Below are positions 54,601 to 64,000 of a stretch of DNA of 64,000 nucleotides, piece by piece (positions within the stretch are counted from its first letter, which is position 1; each line of letters starts with the position of its first letter). Position numbers and translations under genes: made by a program. The notes beneath the pieces were generated by a model, which saw only the letters and a list, made by a program, of their open reading frames with translations, was not told the origin of the DNA and ran no database searches. Source of the stretch: Progne subis subis. Its lineage: Eukaryota > Chordata > Aves > Passeriformes > Hirundinidae. Location: assembly GCA_022316685.1 (NCBI GenBank), contig JAKJHU010000363.1:124001-188000 (forward strand). The letters are read 5' to 3'.

Positions 54601-57600
54601 CCTATGGGACAACCCACGGGGATGGTATGGGATAGTACAAGTAGATGCACATAGTGAAGAAAAACAAAAAAAATCTATGGCCTTTCGAGTATTTTTCTTT
54701 TCCCCCATCCTTCTACAAGATGATAGTCACAATTTCACTATCATGATGACTAGAAAAATTACAATTGTTCATATCTTCTTTAAATCACTGATAAATTAAG
54801 AACATATGGATATGCTATGACATACCAGCTAAATAGTCACAACAGATTTACGGTCAGAAGTAAATGCATAATTCTGTTAAAATTTGCACAACTGGTTAAA
54901 AGGTGGCCAAAATGCTGTAATCCATACCTGCAACTTAAAGGGCAATTCAGACTAGCAGCTACTATAAGCTTCCACAGCCTGCAGAACAAAAATGGGGAAA
55001 TAATCAGATACAGTACAAACCTTAGGCTCATTCAATTTTAAAACATGATATTGTGATTAAATAAATGTTTTCCTAAAAGTTATGACTTTTAATTATTACA
55101 ATATCAATTTTCAAGGATGAGAAGGAGACAGGTCCTAAAAATAGAAAGTTGATGAAGCAACTACAAAAACTGTTTAGAATAGGAGAGTTTTCAGATTTAG
55201 GAATTTTTAAGCCCTCCTTTATTTTACAATGTTCATGTTGTTCATATAATTTTTACATCAATCAGCCCTGTCATAAATGAATGTCATATGTTTATCTGTT
55301 CAACTGAACTAAAATCTTGGCACAGAGATCTTCCCTGAAGCTCTCAGAATTAATTTCTATCTTATTCTTTGCAAGTATCATTTGGAATCTAAAAAGATTC
55401 TCTGATTAGAGAGATTCCAGCATTAGCAAGTGCTTAACTGGTGTGCACGGGATTTCATTGTTGCCATTAAATGGATGCTGACCCTTGGCATTCACTCACA
55501 ACTGAGAACGGCATTACTGCTTGGGCAACTCTAAGTTCAAGGAACCATCAACAATTCTCAGAGTTCATCAATCCCTACAGCTGTCTCAGTACTTATCTGC
55601 ATCGTGATAATTACATAATGTCAACTAAACTGAGGTAATCGAAACCAACACCATTTGAAACTGACACGTGCAGGACACACGGGCCAAATCACAGCTCACA
55701 TTGTATCAGCTGTTCACTTCAGCAGTAAAGCACCACCTGTCTTTTATTGACTACGGCTTAGCTTAAAGCAAGTTTACAGTTTTAACTTGGTGTAGGTTTC
55801 ATGAGGCTTCTGAGGAAGACTGTTCTTCCTCTCACACAACTCCTCCTCAGCCCAGCCCTGCTCCTCCACATACACTTTTCTCCTCTGTGGATTTACTTAA
55901 ATGGGGCACAGTATGTTGTCATTCTGGCAAGCAGATAAAGGGATCTTGAGAGGGAAAGAAAAGAAGTCATCACTCATAAATCACTGCTTTTCCCCTTGAT
56001 TTGTGAATTCCTTTTCCATAGGAACCCCCTACAGATGAGTGAAAAGGAGTCAAAAATCCTGAGAAATGGGATGTGAGCAGTAGTAACAGTGGGGTAGCAG
56101 AACCACACTCAAAAATATTTATACTTCTAGTAAACTGAGCAACATGAAAGGCCATGAAAGGTGGAAGTAGATGCATGAGGTACTGCTCTTTGAAGGTGAC
56201 CAGGTGTGTGGTTCAATGTCACTTCCTTCATGCTCTTTATCTCAGACTCAAAAAGCAGTTATTCCCAGTGTTCACCAGAGTTTGTGGTTGGTGATTGGCA
56301 TTTTTCCACACCTGTGGTCTAGCTCTTCAAAATGGGTACGAATCTCATGGGGCTCCTCAGAGGTCAGTGGCTACTCAGAAACCTAGTTGTTGGTGGTCTT
56401 CCTCAGTGCTCCTGGTTTTCCATTTGATTGGGAAAAACTGTTGTTGTCTGTGTGGTTGGGAAGCAAGAATGTAGGGGGGCTGAACAAGTTTCTCTGCCAA
56501 AAGGTAAAACCACAATGAACTCAGCAAGATTCCTCCTTGTTGCATGACTCACAACTGCCCAATAATGTTGAGCATGACCTAAAGATCTTAAGTGTTCCTA
56601 GCCAGAATCAGATTAGACAGGGTCTAGAAAGCATTTCAATATCTTTTTTTTTTTTTTTTTTTTTTAAACAGAGGTACACCACTGACGGTGACTCACAAGG
56701 TAGAACACTATATCAAATCTGACGGTATTCAGATTCTAAACAAAAGAAAGACCACTAAGGTCAGTGTAATACAGGACTGGGATTTGATTCAGCTAGAAAC
56801 ATTGCTGTAGAGTCACTTGTGGCTGTGCTTGAGGCATTACTTCTGTGCTCAAGTCATTACCTAATTCTCCTGCCAGGATGAACTAGACATACCTACATCA
56901 TTCCTGTTTGTCTAAAAGTGCTGATGATGGATGTCCTACAGATTCTCTAGAAAATGAGTGCTCAGTAAAACTGGTACTGATTGTTAAAATATTTTTCCCA
57001 ATATCTCGCTTTGCCAACATTTCAGCCTACTCAGTGAACATGGAAAATACGCCACAGCCTTGGGCATATTTTAGGTACATCATTAGGTTTCTCCACAATC
57101 TTCTTTAGACTAAATATAGTCTATAGAACACAAATGTTCTTAAGGTTATTCCAGTTGTTTACATCATCTCTAGACTGTCCAGTTTTCTTTAGGGAAGATT
57201 TGGATGGAGTAAAGAATATCCAACAAATAATAAGTGGGTGCTCAGTGGAGCAGCCAACAAACTACATAGAGGTATGTTACAAACAACCTTCTTTGATGCA
57301 AGACAACACTGTGAGCACACACTATGTTTGTGATTCACTACGTAATGATTTAGATTACCTGAAGTGGAATTGTTATTTTATATGCTCCACCCTATATTGC
57401 TTCCAGCATAGAGGTACAAACAAGACAATAACTGTAATAAACACATACTGAAAATAAATTTCAATTCCCTTCAAGACAATTTTACAAATTCAGCTTAAAC
57501 TAGTGGCTGTGCTGATGCGCTGTGGGCAATCTGTGCATCCCTTTCTCTACATTTTATCTATGCAGAGAGAGTTCTTCCCCAGTTTTCAACAGCAGCAGGA

Positions 57601-60600
57601 TAAGAAGTCAGTAGAAGACTAGCTAAATTGTGGTATTTCAAGTGTATCTATACATACAAGCAGAGGGGCAAGTACAAGATCATTTGTGTTTTTATTAGCA
57701 CACTCATTAAATGAGTGATAACTAAATGTCATAACTAAATCCCTTTCAAAATGCATATGCACAAAAATGCTGAATTAAGATTGAACAAAAACCCAAACTG
57801 GAGCATCTCCTAACTTTCAATTGCTTGATTTTAAAACCTTAACAGTCTTTTTTCATGTAGCTGTAGGGACACCTGAAGACAGATGTACCACAGGCTAAAC
57901 AACTGTCAACACAAGTACAGAAGCACTGCTTTACATTCTGCTGAGAACAAACTGTTTTGCTAAATCCTCAAGTCCTCTATCACTGCAAGGTCATGGTGAA
58001 CAGGAGTCAACTCTGTGTCAGCATGAAGCCTGGCTTGGGCCATCTACTGTTTCTACCCCTCAGGCACTGAGAACACCTAACATTGTAACCTAGACCTTTA
58101 ACCACATTTCTTTCTCATGCCTCCAGCCCCATCCCGATCTTGCTTTTGAGAAAAGTGAAAATACATGAAGTATTAAAAGCCAAACACAGAAACAGACTCA
58201 GGACACTGCTGGCAGAAGGTCAGGAAAATCAGGATGGTACCCAGTAACCATTAAGAGATCACCTAAAACAAACAATACTACCAAATGTTCTGCCAGCACA
58301 GTGATCCCAAATGCCATAAATTACTCTGCCACCCACTCTGGCACCTCAAGTAGTAACAACATAATAATACATCAGCAAAATAGGCTTATACAGAACATAT
58401 TTTTCCATGGCCAGAATTTAAAAAAATCTGCAAGAATCTTGGGGTAGATGGGGTAAGAGAGGGAATGGAACAATCTTCCTGAAAACTGAGTGAAAAAAAA
58501 TGAATCCTTGCTCACAGAGAACCAGAAAATATATAGCTGGCTGTCCACAATCTCTCATTTCCTAGGCTCCTTGCTGGACACACAGAGCAAGGGCGTTAGT
58601 GACAACCCTTAGTAGTACCTAACAAGTCTGCCAGCAAGGCCAGCCAACAGAGCAGGAAATAGAGACCTGTTCAAAGGCTCAGGAAAACAAGCAAGAGGGA
58701 TCACTTAATATGGCACAGAGGATTTTAAGAATGAGATACAGAAGGAAGAACAATAAAGAACTTCATCCTATTGAAATGAGTCATCAAAAATGTTTATTAT
58801 ATCCACAGAGCCTTGCTTAGTATCCAGGTACCCCCTAGTTTCCAAGAAGACACATGGTTAGCCTGAGGGCAGGCTAAAGCATTGAGAGATAATGCATCAG
58901 CTCTTCTGAATCAAAAATTAAATTAGTTTTTGAAATTAAATTCTTCACATTGTTTCATTTGATTTGAACTTCAACCTCCCCCCGAGAATACTTGCATTGG
59001 CTGCATTCTTTGGAGGATATTTTAAGTGTTGTGCCAGCCCTACAAGACATAATGATTTTTAAAGTTAAGGTATTTTTATTTCTTCTCCCTTCCAGAACCA
59101 AGTTCTTCTTGCTCCTTTAAAAAAAAGTCCATATATTTGTATCATATATATGGCACAACCAACTATCCTCTACTTTCTCCCCCAACAGATACACCATAAA
59201 ATTAAAATAAACAGCACACCACAAACATATTTGCCATCTGAATTCAGAAACTCCCAGGGAGCAAAAAAGTACACAAAACAAACTCTACATAATAAAAATG
59301 CTCCCACCCATTTATTCTAGCACAAACTTCACGAATATTGACACGTGCCTTGCAATAAAACCACATTCATTTCTCAATTAATAAACGGGTAACAAGTATC
59401 TTTGACAGCAACATATCTTCCCGATTACATGACATCACCATGCTGTTAAAATGACTCAAGGCTCAAGGAGTATATCCCAGAAGGTCACCTGTGGAGCCCC
59501 TGTGTTAGACTGTGTTAAAACCACAGTCACCAGCCACACAAAGTGCAAAGGAGGGTACATTTCCAGTAATGGCCTTTGTCCCAAGGTGCACGAGACTGTC
59601 ATGACAACATGCTCCAAACAAACATTGACAGAGCAGAGAATTATGAGATGTTGTTAACTTACCTTTTGTGAGCTTTGGGTATGCTTTGATAAGCAATGAT
59701 GTGCAAGGTCAAAGTTCCCTTCAAGCCACTGTACTAAAGACTATTTTCCCCAACTCATTATAATATAATGTAGGAGTATATATATACACACACACATAAT
59801 ATTTATATACACATATATAAGTATTTTATATATACATATGTACAGAAACACACACAGACATATATCAGTATAGGTAGATGATTTACATATGTAACAGAAA
59901 AAGAAAAGTACAGCAAAAAATCCAAGAAACTACCAATTCATAATAGAGAATTAAGGTTTCATAAGCCTGTACAGTTTCATGTGGGAGAACAGACAGAGAT
60001 AGTGCTGAAGGCACTCTTGCCCCTGATACATCACAGCTGTGTTAATTACCAAAGAGTGGGAACAGCCTTGCCCTCACAGCTATGGGTGATACAAGAGTGA
60101 GTTAGTTAGAGTCTGCTAGCTGTCCTGCGAAGAGGAAGGGACAGGAGGTCGTGTGAGGGACAGAAAGGGTAAGGCGTCTGTGCTCGGGACAGGAAGCAGT
60201 GAGCTGGAAATGGAGAAGGAAGGTAGAAGGAGAGAAGACAGAGATATATGGAGCTACTCATGAGACTGCAACATTAAAAAAAGTATGAAAGACTTTTCAA
60301 TAACAAGGTACCAATGCTTGGAGCCCTGTGAGGTTTTTAAAGGAGCACTCTTGAGTGCTGTGGCCATCTTGACGATGACAGTTACATAGTTACTTTTCTT
60401 GTGGCAGTTTTATTTACCTCAATTATTCCCCAATGATAAACAAATGTGAATAAGAACACAATTGCTTTGCATTTATTTACAAATTGTTAATTTTCTCTCC
60501 AAACTCTTGGATAAACAATGTGCTAGGACTGTAAATAGTTGTATTCAATAAAGATATCTAAAATCAGCAAATTTGACATTGCACTGTTGAGATTCCTAAT

Positions 60601-60850
60601 GATTTGAGCAGGGGTAAGACCATTTCTAGTTTCTATTAAATATTTTTTTAAGTCACGAGGAAGAACTAATTTATGGACTACATGTGGGGAATCTTCACAA
60701 CAAATATTATCCCTTCTGAAAGTGTAAACTAGGAACTCCAATTTCTCAATAAATTGAGTAGAACAAAATCAGAAAAAAAAGCCTGGCTGGCACTGCACAG
60801 ACAAAGAACCAGGAACTGCATACAAGTGCCAAAGACCATTAGTTTGCTAC
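51626..60850. other. Intergenic region
   Basis: 9.2 kb without recognisable genes. A poly-T run of about 23 lies at 56,643-56,665 and a TA/CA microsatellite at 59,775-59,850. Several open frames of 60-110 codons occur, none with a protein family signature or splice context. Confidence 0.5.
59775..59850. repeat. TA/CA microsatellite block
   Basis: Alternating TATA, CACA and TATG units. Confidence 0.85.
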
Positions 60851-61200
60851 AGAATCACAGAGTAATTGGTGTTGGAAGAGATCTTTAATGATCATCCAGT
60901 GCAATGCCATTCCATGGGCAAGGACACCTTTTATAAGACCAGGTTGCTCAAAGCCCCGTTCAACCTGGCCTTGAACTCTTCCAGAAATGCCCTGTCCACA
61001 ACGTCTCTTGGCAAGCTATTCCACTGTCCCACCAGTCTCACAGTAAAGAACTGCCTTCCTTATCTCTTATCTAAATCTACCTTCTTTTTAGCTAAATATG
61101 TTAGCCCTTGCCCTATTACTACAGGTAAAATGTTTCTCCCCACCTTTCTCAAACGTTCCCTCTATGTAAGGCAGCAATAAGGTCTCCCTTATAAGATAGG
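60851..61200 (-). mobile_element. CR1 LINE 3'-end fragment, antisense
   Basis: The + strand begins CAGAATCACAGAGTAATTGG and continues through the inverted CR1 3' region (GTTGGAAGAGATCTTTAATG, GCTATTCCACTGTCCCACCA, CAGTAAAGAACTGCCTTCCT). Its sequence is more diverged than the 46,909 copy and may be from another subfamily. Confidence 0.85.
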
Positions 61201-62686
61201 TTGATAGAATTCTTTGATATTAAAGTCACCTGACATTCCCTCTTATAAGCTTCATTTTTAATTGTTTGGGGATCTAATGGCTTTTTATTAATACAAGATT
61301 TTGAAGGAAGGTTATCTTCACATCAGTTACATGTTTCTGACACCTCTGTGAGAAACTAGACAAATTACAAACCAATGTTGGCATTGTTTCCTTACACTCA
61401 CCTGGAGCAAAGTCCAGAGCTGCATTTCCAGAAGATGTACTCGCAGTGCGACACGTGCTTCTACACACAGCTGCAGGGCTTCTCCAGTGGCAGCACTGGA
61501 CTGTCATGGCACAGCCAGGACCGGATTTTACTTAACAACAGCAATGAATACTTTTCCCACATGTGATCAATGCCTTCCACTGTTGCTTAATCTAAGCAAA
61601 AGAGAAGGAACTGTCTGCTTTGAATGTAAAGGGGACAAAAAGATGGACTGGATGGAATAAATCAAGAGAAAAATAAGAATGAAAACTGTAACTGGGCACT
61701 GGCAGGAGAGCACAGGCTACAGCAGAATTGGATGAAAGACTGACCACTCCTTAGTAATGGAGATCTGAGAGGAAAAACTCTGAAGACTAGTAAAATGGGG
61801 CTAGATAAAAAGCCATATGAGAAGACTACAGCTCACCGAACAAGGTGATTAAAAGCAGGATTAAATGCCTATGAGGTTTATAATGGTAAAGTAAATAAAA
61901 GAGCGCACTGAAAGTGAGACAGAGAGACAGGGAGGGAGGCTGGAGGGATGGGCTATGACTTTCCCAGTGTTTAGCAAGAAGGCTGGGTCTTAGATGAGAA
62001 ATCCATAGACTGTGTGGATGACAAAGAGGAACTGTGCTTTAAGTATACAGTAACTTTTAACAAAGACTCAAAACCAAGAGGCCCTTAATGTCAACTCTGA
62101 CACCCCAAACTTCCCAGTGCCATTTACCTTCATCTCTCTGTTCCCTCGGACATCTATTTCCACCTGTATCTCATGACCACCATAGAAAGACCAAAAAAAT
62201 ATTTGTCTTTCAGAACCACATAAAACAGAGTGTGTTCATATCCTGCTCATTCAAAAAAAAGTTTTTTAAAAAAGGAGGCAATTTTATCATTGTTTGAACA
62301 CAGAGCATTTTGCAAACTAAGGCAGAGAGAGCATTATTGTCTGCAGGTGTGAACCAGGGTTGAACACAGTTTTAATTCTGGAATTTGGTAAGCAGTGTGC
62401 TTGATTTGACAACCATGAAAACCTTCAAAATTCGTAACTATGTGGTAAATAGAAAACACTGATGACACGCTTTGTGCCTAATTTTATTCCTGAAATCCCT
62501 ATTTGCAAAACCAAAGATAAGTTAATATATTCTAAGCTACGTGAAGCTGTCAAGTGAAAACATCCCTTTCTTACCCTTTCTTACTGGGTCATTCCAGAAC
62601 AGTACCATAAATCCATCTGGGTTAAGCAGCAATTACACATTTTCTTGTCCATCTGTCATGACAAATGTAACCCATATATGACATAT
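61201..62686. other. Intergenic region
   Basis: No gene, RNA gene or repeat recognised. Confidence 0.5.
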
Positions 62687-63167
62687 CTGGGCCCAGTGCT
62701 GTTTAACTTGTTCATCCATGACTTGGATGAAGGACCAGATGCCTCCTCAGAGAGTTTGCTGACAAAACAAAGCTGGAAGGAGCAGCTGACATCGAGAGTG
62801 CTCTGCAGCTGCCCTTGACAGACTGGACCTCATCAATGTCTTTAATGATCTGAAGAAGATGGACCAGGATCTCCACAGCTGTGCCAAGCAATAGGATAAG
62901 AGATTAACAGGCAGAAACTGATGCACAAGGGTTCCACCTGAACATGAGCAAGAACTTCTCTACAATGCCGGTGACAGAGCACTGAACAGACTGACCAGAG
63001 AAGGTGTGGAGTCTTCTTCTCCATAGGTATTCAAAAGCTGACTGGACAGGACAAAATCCTAAGTAACGCACTCCAGAGGACCCTGTTTGGGCAGGGAGAC
63101 TGGATCAGATGACTGTCTGCGCGCGGCCTCTTCCAACCTGACCCGTTCTAAGATTCCAAGTTCTGTG
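62687..63167 (+). mobile_element. CR1 LINE fragment with internal deletions, sense
   Basis: Starts in ORF2 (GGGCCCAGTGCTGTTTAACT, TTCATCCATGACTTGGATGA), then runs to the 3' end (CACTGAACAGACTGACCAGA, GAGACTGGATCAGATGA) and ends GTTCTGTGAT. It is shorter than the corresponding consensus interval. It directly abuts the downstream CpG island. Confidence 0.88.
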
Positions 63168-63288
63168 ATAACACAGAAGAGCAAGGAACCCGGAACGCAC
63201 AGCACACCATGTTACGAGGCAGCTGGAGCAACACGCTTCCAATAAAGGCTCCGGGGCCCTGCCGGACCCAGAACAACCCCGCTCCGCT

Positions 63289-63417
63289 ATGGCACGGGCC
63301 ATGGCCAGTGCAGCGGTGGCCGCTCCAGCCGCGCTGCTCAGACGCATTGGGCATTCGGGGGCCCTTCACAGCGCAGCCCCCGCGGGCAGAGCGCACCGGC
63401 GGCCTCCGGGACGGGCG
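63289..63417 (+). CDS. Candidate alternative or separate first coding exon (uncertain)
   Basis: ATG at 63289 (and a better-context GCCATGG at 63300) opens 43 codons ending exactly at a strong donor, GCG|GTAAGA, at phase 0. The peptide is rich in Ala and Arg, has no Asp or Glu, and contains AALLRRIGHSGALHSAAP. That composition is typical of mitochondrial leaders but also of random CpG-island sequence. I do not recognise the gene. No following exon is inside the window. Confidence 0.25.
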
Positions 63418-63728
63418 GTAAGAGCCGGGACCCCCGGGAGCCGCTCCGCCGGTCGGCAGGCTCGGGCTGAGGCCCACCGACAGCCCGCGGGGGGTGCGGA
63501 CGATCCGCCATTTCGCGCTGGGCGGAACGGAGCCGGCGGGCAGCGACTCCCACCATTTCGGGGACAGCGCCGCCACCCTCCGCCGTGAGGGAAGAGCCCG
63601 GCCCGGCCCCGCCCGCCGCGGGGCTGCTCCCGAGCCCGGCCGCGCCCTCCGGCCCGCCCCGCTCAGGTATCAGGTGAAACTGGTCGGGAGCGCGGGCGGA
63701 GCGGCGGCGGCCGGAGCGTGGTGGGAGG

Positions 63729-63804
63729 ATGGCTTCACGCCTGCTGCTGGTGCTGCTGCTGCTGCTGCTCTGTGCTCTGTTGGAAGCTGCCGCCGCTGCT
63801 AAGG
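63729..63804 (+). CDS. F2RL1: Probable F2RL1 (PAR2) exon 1: signal peptide
   Basis: ATG in context GGAGGATGG opens 25 codons encoding MASRLLLVLLLLLLCALLEA then AAAAK, a clear signal peptide. It is followed by the donor G|GTGAGC at phase 1, the same phase as the F2R leader exon. PAR genes consist of a short leader exon plus one large receptor exon, and F2RL1 lies next to F2R on the same strand in other tetrapods. The receptor exon would be beyond the right edge, so the identity rests on synteny, structure and phase, not on receptor sequence. The Leu run is encoded mostly by repeated CTG codons. Confidence 0.65.
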
Positions 63805-64000
63805 GTGAGCTGCCAGCTCGGCTGGGATCGGCGGGGCGCCCAGCGCGGCACCTCCGGCGGGCGCGGCTGCCCCTCAGCTGCGGGCAGGGGCACGGCGGGG
63901 CTCTCGGCGGGACAGATGTCTGGCCTGGCTGGGGATCGGGGAGCCCGGAGCGGACGGGGCGGGGTTCTGCGAAGTCTTAGCGGGTCGGAAAGCTCGTGCA

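Larger units (their letters stand above)
63220..63980 (+). promoter_or_regulatory. F2RL1: CpG island at the right end, probable F2RL1 promoter
   Basis: Very GC- and CpG-rich sequence around the signal-peptide exon at 63729. GGGCGG/CCGCCC boxes are frequent, and an AAATGGCGG motif resembling a YY1 site lies on the minus strand near 63,511-63,519. The island may drive transcription both ways. Confidence 0.7.

Noticed and set aside
63148..63576. 142-codon minus-strand frame at the F2RL1 CpG island
   Set aside because: It is GC-driven and runs into the CR1 fragment. A divergent transcript is possible but the frame itself is unsupported.

Overview
The window looks like nuclear DNA from a bird. 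Vertebrate multi-exon genes with GT-AG introns are separated by many 5'-truncated CR1 LINE copies, the dominant avian retroposon. No SINEs or L1-like elements were recognised. The order IQGAP2 > F2R (PAR1) > probable F2RL1 (PAR2), all on the + strand, matches the conserved tetrapod block known from human 5q13. Species cannot be fixed from the sequence alone.

Region 1 (1-about 25,250) is the 3' two-thirds of IQGAP2. I placed 22 coding exons by reading splice sites and checking that the reading phase closes at every junction. They run from the segment before the WW-like motif, through four IQ motifs, the RasGAP-related domain (five exons) and the RasGAP C-terminal domain, to the stop at 24,417-24,419. 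The assembled reading frame is open for about 1,037 residues. The 3' UTR carries three AATAAA signals between 25,167 and 25,240. The introns hold a 1.2 kb antisense CR1, a short CR1, a roughly 135-bp segment present in two different introns, and long strand-asymmetric T/G or A/C tracts.

Region 2 (about 29,000-37,660) is a complete two-exon F2R gene. A CpG-island promoter and signal-peptide exon are separated by a 6.6 kb phase-1 intron from one large exon encoding the rest of a 420-residue protease-activated receptor. That protein has a recognisable thrombin-type cleavage site and tethered ligand.

Region 3 (about 37,660-63,200) is intergenic. I found no convincing gene in it. It contains five CR1 fragments, microsatellites, homopolymers and a possible LTR-like relic lies just upstream in the F2R intron.

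Region 4 (63,200-64,000) is a second CpG island. It holds a signal-peptide exon ending in a phase-1 donor, read as exon 1 of F2RL1, and upstream a second open first-exon-like segment with a possible mitochondrial-type leader.

The two receptors are tandem paralogues that sense extracellular proteases by cleavage. IQGAP2 is a cytoskeletal scaffold for CDC42/RAC1 and calmodulin, linked to them by ancient synteny rather than by a shared pathway visible here. I did not find an unambiguously new biological system. The most unusual items are complementary T/G and A/C tracts flanking one IQGAP2 exon, a perfect short-loop G-quadruplex motif, the duplicated intronic segment, and the first-exon candidate upstream of F2RL1.
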